Below are positions 1-6,300 of a DNA stretch of 7,360 nt, one piece after another. The DNA comes from Thermoleophilia bacterium. GTDB taxonomy: Bacteria > Actinomycetota > Thermoleophilia > Gaiellales > Gaiellaceae. The position numbers and the translations under genes are program-made. Within the stretch, counting starts at the first letter, position 1, and each line of letters starts with the position of its first letter. Location of the stretch: contig JAICLM010000101.1 in NCBI GenBank assembly GCA_025927435.1, forward strand, positions 1 through 7,360. Direction: 5' to 3'. Below the pieces are notes generated by a model, which was not told the origin of the DNA, did no database searches, and saw only the letters and a list, made by a program, of their open reading frames with translations.

Positions 1-76
1 CCGGGCGATCCTCCGAGAATTCACGGGCTGGAGGGCATTGCGCGTGCCTGGATGGATCACCCCGCGCTCGGGCCAC

Positions 77-83
77 GGTGGAG
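77..83 (+). promoter_or_regulatory. Ribosome binding site supporting GTG start at 92
   Basis: GGTGGAG lies 8 nt before GTG 92. The competing starts TTG 38 and GTG 44 have a weaker purine run (GGAGGG at 30-35), which is too close to TTG 38 and 8 nt from GTG 44, so GTG 44 remains possible. Confidence 0.4.
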
Positions 84-91
84 CGTGTGGC

Positions 92-853
92 GTGGCTGAC
101 CGCCGGGAGACCGATCGCCTCGAGTGGCGGACGCTTCCGCGGCGTCTGGTGACCAGGGCAGGCGCCGGACGCCGGCTCGTCTGGCGTGCTCGGCGGAAGA
201 GCGAGGTCGACTTCTGGGCGGATTGGCTCGTTGGGGCCCCCGGCACCGAGCAGTGGGCCTGGGACCGAGAGGAGCGCCTAGACGCGAGCACCGAGATCAG
301 AGATCCGCTCGTCCGGGAGGAGCTGGAGCGCCTCGCGAGCGACGAGGTGTCGATTCTGGACGTCGGTTCGGGCCCGCTGACGAGCCTGGGGTACCGCTAT
401 CCCGGGCGAACGGTGAGCCTCGTTCCGGTCGACCCACTCGCGGACGACTACGACCGTCTGCTGGCGGAGGCTGGGTTGGAGCCTCCCATTCGAACCATCG
501 CCGTGGCCGGGGAGGATCTGGTCGAACGGTTCGGTCGCGGGTGCTTCGACATCGCCTATGCCGCGAACTCACTGGACCACAGCGCCGATCCGCTGACGAT
601 CATCGCGAACATGGTCTCGGTCGTCCGCCCCGGCGGCGTCGTCCTGCTCAGGCACAAGCGAAACGAGGGCGAGAGTGCCCGCTACGGCGGGCTGCACCAG
701 TGGAACTTCGACGCGGCCGACGGGCGGCTTCGACTGTGGAACGACGCGACCGAGATCGACGTCGGTGGCGCGCTCGGGGAGCGAGCAGCCCTGACCGCAC
801 AGATCTCCGGCCCCGAGGTGGTCGCGCGCCTCCTCGTGGCACGAACCGACTAG
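92..853 (+). CDS. Class I SAM-dependent methyltransferase, surface-glycan locus type
   Basis: Predicted soluble SAM-dependent methyltransferase of about 253 residues. Visible motifs, counted from the GTG at 92: an N-terminal FW pair (41-42); the glycine-rich SAM loop ILDVGSGP (88-95); the acidic motif VDPLA (113-117); FDIAYAANSLDH (152-163), typical of motif IV; RPGG (179-182); then RHKRNEGE and GLHQWNFD (187-207), where a family-specific polar active site would sit. This overall pattern is common in methyltransferases of polysaccharide clusters, but the acceptor cannot be named. The frame stays open to the left edge. I chose GTG 92 because GGTGGAG lies 8 nt upstream and the residues before it look non-conserved; TTG 38 and GTG 44 are alternatives. 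The gene converges on the exported-protein gene. The methyltransferase call is firm; the start is not. Confidence 0.82.
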   Translation: MADRRETDRLEWRTLPRRLVTRAGAGRRLVWRARRKSEVDFWADWLVGAPGTEQWAWDREERLDASTEIRDPLVREELERLASDEVSILDVGSGPLTSLGYRYPGRTVSLVPVDPLADDYDRLLAEAGLEPPIRTIAVAGEDLVERFGRGCFDIAYAANSLDHSADPLTIIANMVSVVRPGGVVLLRHKRNEGESARYGGLHQWNFDAADGRLRLWNDATEIDVGGALGERAALTAQISGPEVVARLLVARTD

Positions 854-887
854 GTTTCCGCTTCCTCGTTACGAGTGGAACGGAAGC
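854..887. terminator. Imperfect hairpin at convergent gene ends, possible bidirectional terminator
   Basis: Between and across the ends of two convergent genes the sequence can fold: TTCCG (856-860) with CGGAA (881-885), TTC (862-864) with GAA (878-880), and CTCG (865-868) with CGAG (872-875), leaving a TTA loop (869-871). There is a bulged C at 861 and a 2-nt bulge at 876-877; G854-C887 and T855-G886 can extend the base. The loop is the stop codon of the minus-strand gene. No T-tract follows on either strand, so this is not a classic intrinsic terminator, though U-poor terminators are reported in high-GC bacteria. Part of the stem is coding, so it may be coincidental. Confidence 0.35.
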
Positions 888-1393
888 GCCACCGCCGTGC
901 CCGGGGCGAAGAAGGTCAGGGTCTTGACCTGCGGGCCGAAGGTGTACGTCTGCGTGATCGGCGAGCCGTCGTCCGATACCCCGCGGGCATGGAGGCAGAG
1001 GTCGCGATCCTCGTCGGCCTGGTTCGTGTCGCCGTCGATGATGTCGGCGGGCGAGATCCTGTAGCCGGTGATCGTGTGGCTGCCCGGGGCGTAGCGGGTC
1101 TCCGCCTGGAAGAGCAGGAAGAGAAAGTGGCTTCCGCTCACCTGGGTCGAGAACCCGTCGGTCCAGGTGCAGGTCTCGGTGAAGGCCTGGCTGAAGTTGA
1201 AGGCGACGAGGGGATCGGCCACCAGCGCACGCGCGCCGCCCGCCGCCACCACATCGCCACGACTGATGAAGCCCGTCCGGGTCTGAGGGTTGAAGCTGGC
1301 TGCCGCTCCGGCGCCGGTCGCGGTCGCGAGCACCACCGCGGTCAGGCCGAGAGAGGCGAGCAACAGGATCTTCGCTCTTCTTTGCGTGGCCAC
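869..1393 (-). CDS. Small exported protein of unknown function
   Basis: A protein of 174 residues that I cannot assign to a named family. It begins with a clear Sec-type signal peptide: basic MATQRRAK, a hydrophobic stretch at about residues 9-24, and small residues ending in GAGA|A near position 30. There is no lipobox cysteine, so a freely secreted or wall-associated mature protein of about 144 residues is expected. The mature part opens with a GFISRGDV segment (41-48), has two cysteines (C75 and C133) that could form one disulfide, and is rich in beta-favouring T/F/V/Y residues, suggesting a small all-beta domain. No other membrane segment is evident. Its GTG start is supported by AGGAGGG 6 nt upstream. 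It lies 66 bp downstream of the glycosyltransferase on the same strand and could be co-transcribed with it. A glycan-related role is only guilt by association. Confidence 0.75.
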   Translation of the reverse strand: MATQRRAKILLLASLGLTAVVLATATGAGAAASFNPQTRTGFISRGDVVAAGGARALVADPLVAFNFSQAFTETCTWTDGFSTQVSGSHFLFLLFQAETRYAPGSHTITGYRISPADIIDGDTNQADEDRDLCLHARGVSDDGSPITQTYTFGPQVKTLTFFAPGTAVALPFHS

Positions 1394-1399
1394 TTCGAA

Positions 1400-1406
1400 C
1401 CCTCCT
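1400..1406 (-). promoter_or_regulatory. Strong ribosome binding site of the exported-protein gene
   Basis: Read on the minus strand this is AGGAGGG, 6 nt before the GTG at 1393-1391. It is the best Shine-Dalgarno match in the window and fixes the GTG as the start of the secreted protein, placing the signal peptide exactly at the N terminus. Confidence 0.75.
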
Positions 1407-1459
1407 GCTGGGGGACATGTGCGGACCGTGCCGATCTTGCCAGCGGCGGAGTCTGAATC

Positions 1460-2404
1460 CTACGCCGGACGGTCTGGCTCGGGCCTGGGCTTCTGGCCGG
1501 GATCCGTGGCCGCTCGTGGCCTGTTGCCGCTCGCATAGCCGATTGCGGTTCCGACCTGCGTGAGAGCGATGAGGGAGGCGACGACGGTGGCCCGGCCGGG
1601 CGAATGCCGGCGGTAAGGCTCGACGAGCATTCCCGCATAGAAGGCGGGCGACCGCGTGCCTGGAGCCGCTGGTCCCTCGCGGCGACTCCGCGAGAGGAGG
1701 CGCGCTCCGCGACCGTAGGCGACGTACTGGCGCAGAAGGCTCCGCAGGTCGAGCGGGTGCGCATGCCGAACGACGGCCGCCGACTCGTAGACGAGAGAAC
1801 CACCCCTGGCCTTGCAGCGGGCACTCAGGTCGCGATCCTCGGCCGCTGCTTCGGGGAAAGACGCGTCGAATCCCCCCAACGCGTCGAAGAGCTCGCGGCC
1901 GATCCCGAGGTTGTTCGAGGTCACGAACGGCAGCTCGCCCGTCCGGCGTAGCTCCTCGGCGTACATGAAGGCGATCACGGACTGGCTCGCCTCGGAGCAC
2001 CGGTTGGACGCGAGCGCGTTCTCCGTCCTGCCTCCGACGATGCTTTCCGGGGCACGCTCGACCGCCGTCGCGATCGCCGCGAGCCAGTCCGGCTCGGGGA
2101 GGCAGTCGTCGTCGGTGAAGGCGAGAACCCTGCCTCGGGCGAGCTTCACGCCGGCATTCCGCGCCGCGGCAGGCCCGGCATGGGGACGGCGGCTCAGCGT
2201 GAGGCGCAGCGAGCCGCTGTGACGGTCGACGACGTCTTCGAGCACTGCCGAGCCCCCGTCGTCGACGACGACGACCTCGAACCGTTCGGGAGAGAGGCTC
2301 TGCCCCGCGAGCGCGACGAGGCAGGCGTCCAGCGCCTCGGGTCGGTCACGTGTCGGGATGACGATCGAGGTGGACGGCGCCTCCATGCGCCTCCACTCTG
2401 GCAC
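1460..2404 (-). CDS. Family 2 (GT-A) glycosyltransferase
   Basis: A 314-residue inverting-type GT-A glycosyltransferase, expected to transfer a sugar from a nucleotide donor to a glycan or lipid-linked acceptor on the cytoplasmic side of the membrane. Seen, from the GTG at 2404: the N-terminal strand SIVIPTRDRP (13-22), VVVVDDG (44-50) for nucleotide binding, AARNAG (80-85), the metal-binding TDDDC (97-101, the DXD equivalent), LGGFD (176-180) and the catalytic-base region EDRDL (189-193), followed by RHAHP (213-217). Residues about 272-290 form a moderately hydrophobic segment that may anchor it to the membrane; the last 24 residues are polar and proline-rich. ATG at 2386 (residue 7) is an alternative start, preceded by GGAGG only 3 nt away. 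Donor and acceptor are not predictable. It is divergent from the sulfotransferase gene. Confidence 0.88.
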   Translation of the reverse strand: MPEWRRMEAPSTSIVIPTRDRPEALDACLVALAGQSLSPERFEVVVVDDGGSAVLEDVVDRHSGSLRLTLSRRPHAGPAAARNAGVKLARGRVLAFTDDDCLPEPDWLAAIATAVERAPESIVGGRTENALASNRCSEASQSVIAFMYAEELRRTGELPFVTSNNLGIGRELFDALGGFDASFPEAAAEDRDLSARCKARGGSLVYESAAVVRHAHPLDLRSLLRQYVAYGRGARLLSRSRREGPAAPGTRSPAFYAGMLVEPYRRHSPGRATVVASLIALTQVGTAIGYASGNRPRAATDPGQKPRPEPDRPA

Positions 2405-2438
2405 GCCCTGCTGCTCGCGTCAGCTAGACATTGCGGGC

Positions 2439-3074
2439 ATGCAGGCCGCTGCAGCACTGAGCGAGCAGACGCGGATCTTCGGGATCGGCCTCAGTAGGAC
2501 CGGCACGGTGAGCCTGACCCGAGCGCTGACGCAGCTTGGAATCGAGGCTCTGCACTACCCCAATGACCCGGTGACGCAGGAGGAGCTGAGGCACGGCAAC
2601 TATGCGCTCTCGATTCTCGGCGAGGTGCAGGCGCTGCTCGACATCCCCGTCGCTCCCTACTACGCCCAGTTCGACGCGCTCTATCCCGAAGCGAAGTTCA
2701 TCCTCACGACCCGGCCGGAGGAATCCTGGCTCGTCTCGGTCGAGAAGCACTTCAGGTTGTACGTCGAGCAGAGGCACGACGCCTTCGACGACTACGTCCA
2801 TGCTTGTGTCTACGGCGCCCTGCACTTCAGCCCGGACCGGTTTCGCCACGTGAAGCGGCTCCACGAGGCGAACGTCAAGAGCTATTTCGCCGCCCGCCCC
2901 GGCAAGCTCCTGGTCTTCGACGTCTTTCGCGGCGACGGGTGGCCGGAGCTGTGCAGCTTCGTGGGCCTTCCTGTCCCCGAGGGGCCGTATCCACACCAGA
3001 ATGCCGCCTTGACCGCGCCGGCCGAGCCGCAACGCGGCCCGCTGCGGCGGTTTCTGGAGCGCTTGAGTCGATAG
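2439..3074 (+). CDS. P-loop sulfotransferase-like protein (Sulfotransfer_4 type)
   Basis: A 211-residue protein resembling the small bacterial sulfotransferase-like family that binds PAPS and transfers sulfate to a hydroxyl. Seen: the N-terminal strand plus phosphosulfate loop IFGIGLSRTGTVSLTRAL (13-30), with R20, T21, G22 and T23 in the binding loop, and the 3'-phosphate motif region LTTRPEESW (R92, S96). Both PAPS-contact motifs are therefore present. The rest of the chain is helical and aromatic-rich, as in the family. I chose ATG 2439 because the conserved strand begins 12 residues later; ATG 2358 and 2385 in the same frame would overlap the divergent glycosyltransferase. No good ribosome binding site precedes 2439, so the start is moderate. 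In this locus it could sulfate a surface glycan, but several members of this family are uncharacterised and the acceptor is unknown. Confidence 0.78.
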   Translation: MQAAAALSEQTRIFGIGLSRTGTVSLTRALTQLGIEALHYPNDPVTQEELRHGNYALSILGEVQALLDIPVAPYYAQFDALYPEAKFILTTRPEESWLVSVEKHFRLYVEQRHDAFDDYVHACVYGALHFSPDRFRHVKRLHEANVKSYFAARPGKLLVFDVFRGDGWPELCSFVGLPVPEGPYPHQNAALTAPAEPQRGPLRRFLERLSR

Positions 3075-3090
3075 GGGTCAGGCTCCAGGA

Positions 3091-3131
3091 CTGGTCGCCC
3101 TCGCGCGGAGGCGAGCCAGGACCTTCGGGTC
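3091..3131 (+). other. Two adjacent RNA hairpins between sulfotransferase and rfbF
   Basis: In the 119-nt gap before rfbF, CTGG-TCGCC (3091-3099) pairs with GGCGA-G-CCAG (3110-3119, one bulged G at 3115), giving a 9-bp stem with a 10-nt loop. Directly after it, GACC (3120-3123) and GGTC (3128-3131) flank TTCG, which forms a cUUCGg tetraloop, one of the most stable RNA loops. No U-tract follows. The pair could terminate or attenuate transcription after the sulfotransferase gene, or protect the rfbF mRNA end. The pairing is visible in the sequence; any function is inference. Confidence 0.4.
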
Positions 3132-3183
3132 GGCGTCGCCACCCCGTCCGAGCGGTGCGATTGAGGAAGCCTCCGCTAGATAT

Positions 3184-3188
3184 AAGGA
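3184..3188 (+). promoter_or_regulatory. Ribosome binding site deciding the rfbF start
   Basis: AAGGA is 5 nt before ATG 3194. The earlier in-frame ATG at 3188 overlaps this site and has no comparable purine run at proper distance, so 3194 is preferred; it yields the canonical N terminus MQVAILAGG. The frame is open further upstream to 2804, but that part overlaps the sulfotransferase gene and is not family-like. Confidence 0.6.
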
Positions 3189-3193
3189 TGGCC

Positions 3194-3970
3194 ATGCAGG
3201 TCGCGATACTTGCCGGGGGTTCGGGAAGTCGCCTGTCGGAGGAGACGGTCACCAAGCCCAAGCCGATGGTCGAGATCGGCGGGCGGCCGATGCTCTGGCA
3301 CATCATGAAGTACTACTCCCACTGGGGGCACAACGACTTCGTCGTCGCCCTCGGCTACAAGGGCGAGTACATCAAGCGCTACTTCGTCGAGTACTCGAGC
3401 CTCTCGCCGGACCTGACCATCTCCTTCACGGACGGCATGGTGCAGCGCCACGAGAACGGCAGCTCCATGGAGGACTGGACGGTTCGCCTCGTCGACACCG
3501 GCATCTACTCGCAGACGGGCGGGCGCATCAAGCGGCTGGCGTCGCACCTCGGGAACGAGACCTTCATGCTCACCTGGGGTGACGGGGTCTCGACGGTCGA
3601 TCTGGACGCTCTCGTCGAGTTCCACCGATCGCACGGCAAGCTCGCGACTCTGACCGCCGTCAGGCCACCCGCTCGCTTCGGCCATCTCGAGCTCGACGGC
3701 GACCGGATCACGGACTTCTCGGAGAAGCCCCAGCTGGGGGAAGGGTGGATCAACGGCGCGTTCTTCGTGCTCGAACCCGGAGTCTTCGACTACATCGACG
3801 GCGACCAGACGCACTTCGAACGAGAGCCGCTCGAGCGCCTCGCCGCCGACGGCCAGCTGATGGCCTTCCGCCATTACGACTTCTGGCAGTGCATGGATAC
3901 CCTGCGGGAAAAGATGTTGCTCGACCAGCTCTGGGAGAGCGGAGAGGCGCCCTGGAAAGTCTGGGCCTAG
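3194..3970 (+). CDS. rfbF: Glucose-1-phosphate cytidylyltransferase
   Basis: A 258-residue enzyme that makes CDP-glucose and diphosphate from CTP and alpha-glucose 1-phosphate, the entry step to CDP-linked deoxy sugars. Family signatures run the whole length: LAGGSGSRL (6-14) for nucleotide binding, KPKPMVEIGGRPMLWHIMK (21-39), the GYKG segment, DWTVRLVDTG followed by TGGRIKRL, WGDG (128-131) with the metal-binding Asp130, FSEKP, WINGAFFV, and FWQCMDTLREK near the C terminus with Asp235 as the second likely metal ligand. The length matches the family's roughly 255-260 residues, and no key residue is missing. It starts the tight plus-strand block with the SDR gene 19 bp downstream. A CDP-glucose 4,6-dehydratase would be the usual next enzyme but is not in view. 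This is the most secure call in the window. Confidence 0.96.
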   Translation: MQVAILAGGSGSRLSEETVTKPKPMVEIGGRPMLWHIMKYYSHWGHNDFVVALGYKGEYIKRYFVEYSSLSPDLTISFTDGMVQRHENGSSMEDWTVRLVDTGIYSQTGGRIKRLASHLGNETFMLTWGDGVSTVDLDALVEFHRSHGKLATLTAVRPPARFGHLELDGDRITDFSEKPQLGEGWINGAFFVLEPGVFDYIDGDQTHFEREPLERLAADGQLMAFRHYDFWQCMDTLREKMLLDQLWESGEAPWKVWA

Positions 3971-3989
3971 CGAAGGGGGAGACCGACGG

Positions 3990-5039
3990 ATGAGGGTGCT
4001 GGTTACCGGACACAACGGGTACATCGGGACGGTCCTCGTGCCGATGCTCCAGGACGCCGGCCACGACGTCGTCGGCCTGGACAACTACCTCTACGAGGAC
4101 TGCACGTTCGGCGACGACGTCCACGACGTTCCGGCGCTCCGGATGGACGTGCGGGATGTGACGGCGGCCGAACTGGAGGGGTTCGAAGCCGTGCTCCACC
4201 TCGCCGCGATCTCGAACGACCCTGTCGGCGACCTCGCTCCCGACACGACGTTCGACATCAACCACCGCGCGGCGTCGCGCCTCGCGCAGCGCGCGAAGGA
4301 GGCCGGCGTCTCCAGGTTCGTCTTCTCGTCCTCGTGCAGCCTCTACGGAAAGGCCGGAGACGAATCTCTCGACGAGGAGGCCGCGTTCAACCCGGTGACG
4401 CCCTACGGGGAGTCGAAGGTGCTGGCCGAGCTGGACATGCGCAAGCTCGCCGACGACGACTTCAGCCCCACCTACCTGCGCAACGCAACCGCCTACGGCG
4501 TCTCGTCGCGACTGCGGGGTGATCTCGTCGTCAACAACCTGGTGGGCTACGCGGTCACCACGGGCGAGGTCCTGATCAAGAGCGACGGCACCCCCTGGCG
4601 GCCGCTCGTCCATATCGAGGACATCAGCCGTGCCTTCGTCGCGGTGCTGGAAGCTCCGAGGGAAGTCGTTCACGACCAGGCCTTCAACGTCGGGCGGACG
4701 GAAGAGAACTATCGGATCAGCGAGGTGGCGGACATCGTCGAGGCCGTCGTCCCGGGCAGCCGCGTGCAGTATGCGGAGGGTGGAGGGCCCGACACGCGCT
4801 CCTATCGGGTCGACTGCGACCGTCTTCCCGAGGTCGTCCCCGCCTTCCGGCCGGTGTGGACGGTGCAACGGGGCGTCGAGGAGCTCCTGGAGGCCTTCGT
4901 GCGCCACTCGGTCACCCTCGAGGAGTTCGAGTCGTCTCGCTTCCTGCGTCTGAAGCACGTTCGCGAGCTGCAGGAGCGCGGGATGCTCGACGACCAGCTG
5001 CGGCGACGCGAGCCGGCACTCGAGAGTGCCGGTGCCTGA
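3990..5039 (+). CDS. NAD(P)-dependent nucleotide-sugar epimerase/reductase (extended SDR)
   Basis: A 349-residue extended short-chain dehydrogenase/reductase acting on a nucleotide sugar, probably a CDP sugar given rfbF next door. Seen: the Rossmann loop GHNGYIG (7-13), Asp31 at the end of the second strand, suggesting NAD preference, HLAA (70-73), the SSSCSLYG segment (113-120) containing the catalytic Ser region, and YGESK (139-143) with Tyr139 and Lys143. The S-C-S-L-Y-G segment lacks the Asp-Glu pair (TDEVYG) of 4,6-dehydratases, so it is more likely an epimerase or ketoreductase than a dehydratase. The C-terminal part (about 310-345) is helical and charged (SRFLRLKHVRELQERG). GGGGGAGA precedes the ATG at 3990. 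It overlaps the following methyltransferase gene by 14 nt, so the two are probably translationally coupled. The exact reaction is unknown. Confidence 0.88.
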   Translation: MRVLVTGHNGYIGTVLVPMLQDAGHDVVGLDNYLYEDCTFGDDVHDVPALRMDVRDVTAAELEGFEAVLHLAAISNDPVGDLAPDTTFDINHRAASRLAQRAKEAGVSRFVFSSSCSLYGKAGDESLDEEAAFNPVTPYGESKVLAELDMRKLADDDFSPTYLRNATAYGVSSRLRGDLVVNNLVGYAVTTGEVLIKSDGTPWRPLVHIEDISRAFVAVLEAPREVVHDQAFNVGRTEENYRISEVADIVEAVVPGSRVQYAEGGGPDTRSYRVDCDRLPEVVPAFRPVWTVQRGVEELLEAFVRHSVTLEEFESSRFLRLKHVRELQERGMLDDQLRRREPALESAGA

Positions 5040-6300
5040 AGCCGTCGCAGCGGCTACTCAGACCGCCGGCGACGCGATCGTGCAAGAGCACTGCCGCTCG
5101 TGTGGCGGTGAGCTCGAGGTCTTCCTCTCACTGGGGGACATGCCCCTCCCCGATGCGCTCCTGCGTCCCGAGCAGCTCACGCTCCCGGAGCCGCGTTATC
5201 CGCTCGACGTCGCTTTCTGTCCGAGCTGCTCCCTCGTCCAGATCCTGCAGGACGTTCCCCCCGAGCGGCTGTTCGTCGACAACTACCTCTACTTCTCGTC
5301 CTTCTCCACGGGCCTCGTGCGGCATTCGGCCGAGCACGCCCGCCGGCTTGTCGCGGAGCGAGGTCTCGGGCCGGACAGCCTGGTGGTGGAGATCGCCTCG
5401 AACGACGGGTACCTGTTGCGCAACTTCGTCGAGGCCGGTGTGCCGGTGCTCGGCATCGACCCGGCACCTCAGCAGGCTGCCGCGGCCAATGCCGTCGGAG
5501 TCCCGACGCTCACCGAGTTCTTCGACGCCGAGCTCGCTCGGCGTCTGCGCGCCGAGGGCAAGCGGGCCGACGTCATCGTCGCGAACAACGTCATGGCGCA
5601 TACGCCGACGCTCAACAGCTTCGTCGAGGGGTTGAGCATCCTCCTCGCCGACGACGGCATCGCGACGATCGAGAACACGTACGTCAAGGATCTCGTCGAC
5701 CACTACGAGTTCGACACGATCTACCACGAGCACTTCTGTTACTTCTCGTGCAGCGCGGTCGACGCGCTCGCCCGCCGGCATGGGCTGTATCTCAACGGCA
5801 TCGAGCACTTCCCAAGCCTCCAGGGCGGCACGCTGCGGTGGCGGCTCGGAACACGAGAGACACCCGACAGATCGGTGGCCGAGTACCTCGAGGCGGAACG
5901 CGCGAGCGGTCTCACGAAGGTGGGCTACTACCGCGAGTTCGCGTCCGGAGTGCACCGGATCAAGTCCGAGCTCAGCGAGCTCCTCCGCTCCCTGCGGTCG
6001 GAGGGGAAGACGATCGCGGCCTACGGTGCCGCGGCGAAGGGCTCGACTCTCGTCAACTTCGTCGGGATCGGACCCGAGACCGTCGACTACGTCGTCGACC
6101 GCAACGTGCACAAGCAGGGATTGCTCATGCCGGGCACGCATCTGCCGATCCGCGATCCGAGCGTTCTCCTCGAGACGATGCCCGAATTCCTCCTCTTGCT
6201 CGCGTGGAACTACAAGGACGAGATCGCCGAGCAGCAGCGCGAGTATCTCGGCCGCGGCGGCCGCTTCATCGTCCCGGTACCGAGACCGGAGATCCTCTGA
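5026..6300 (+). CDS. Zinc-binding sugar C-methyltransferase (TylC3/NovU type)
   Basis: A 424-residue, three-part SAM-dependent methyltransferase of the kind that methylates a ring carbon of a nucleotide-linked keto-deoxysugar. N-terminal zinc domain: C23-x2-C26 and C65-x2-C68. Sugar/active-site loop: NYLYFSSFS (86-94). SAM domain: VVEIASNDGYLL (120-131) and GIDPA (143-147). Catalytic motif: YHEHFCYF (233-240); in TylC3 the equivalent Tyr, Glu and His shape the enolate chemistry. C-terminal domain: a second Rossmann-like fold with YGAAAKG (333-339), VDRN and KQGLLMPGTHLPI, ending in a PVPRPEI tail. All diagnostic elements are intact and the length (about 410-425) is normal. The GTG start at 5026 lies inside the end of the SDR gene with a weak ribosome site, pointing to coupling; GTG 5032 is an alternative. 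The position of methylation cannot be told from sequence. Confidence 0.9.
   Translation: MPVPEAVAAATQTAGDAIVQEHCRSCGGELEVFLSLGDMPLPDALLRPEQLTLPEPRYPLDVAFCPSCSLVQILQDVPPERLFVDNYLYFSSFSTGLVRHSAEHARRLVAERGLGPDSLVVEIASNDGYLLRNFVEAGVPVLGIDPAPQQAAAANAVGVPTLTEFFDAELARRLRAEGKRADVIVANNVMAHTPTLNSFVEGLSILLADDGIATIENTYVKDLVDHYEFDTIYHEHFCYFSCSAVDALARRHGLYLNGIEHFPSLQGGTLRWRLGTRETPDRSVAEYLEAERASGLTKVGYYREFASGVHRIKSELSELLRSLRSEGKTIAAYGAAAKGSTLVNFVGIGPETVDYVVDRNVHKQGLLMPGTHLPIRDPSVLLETMPEFLLLLAWNYKDEIAEQQREYLGRGGRFIVPVPRPEIL
6288..6291 (+). promoter_or_regulatory. Ribosome binding site for the putative CTG start at 6297
   Basis: GGAG sits 5 nt before CTG 6297-6299, which itself overlaps the TGA stop (6298-6300) of the preceding methyltransferase. 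The spacing is right for initiation at the CTG, and re-initiation by ribosomes finishing the upstream gene would help a weak start. Confidence 0.45.

Noticed and set aside
1..99. Possible tail of an upstream plus-strand gene ending at TGA 97-99, overlapping the GTG at 92
   Set aside because: The frame is open from the left edge for 32 codons, but the translation carries no motif I recognise, and the methyltransferase frame is also open to the edge, so neither can be preferred as an upstream gene.
1424..1453. Inverted repeat GACC..GCCG / CGGC..GGAGTC between the glycosyltransferase and exported-protein genes
   Set aside because: Only two 4-bp arms (one with a wobble pair) separated by an internal mismatch, a 10-nt loop and no T-tract; too weak to call a terminator or operator.
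648..2000. Long minus-strand open frame (450 codons) across the first methyltransferase, the exported protein and the glycosyltransferase
   Set aside because: Arg/Pro/Ser/Gly-rich low-complexity translation without motifs, overlapping three genes with recognisable domains or a signal peptide; typical shadow in GC-rich DNA.
3161..3186. Possible promoter before rfbF: TTGAGG and an AT-rich TAGATATAAG patch
   Set aside because: Spacers of 10 or 14 bp do not fit a standard -35/-10 pair and no TAnnnT hexamer is present. The AT-rich patch is notable in this GC-rich DNA but not enough to call a promoter.
2804..3193. Upstream 5' extension of the rfbF frame (about 130 more codons)
   Set aside because: It overlaps the sulfotransferase gene, is Arg/Pro-rich, and the known rfbF N terminus begins at MQVAILAGG with a ribosome site just before it.
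3750..4958. Minus-strand open frame of 402 codons opposite the SDR gene
   Set aside because: Overlaps rfbF and the SDR, both with clear conserved motifs on the plus strand; the translation is rich in Val/Arg/Asp/Glu as expected from reading GC-rich codons antisense.
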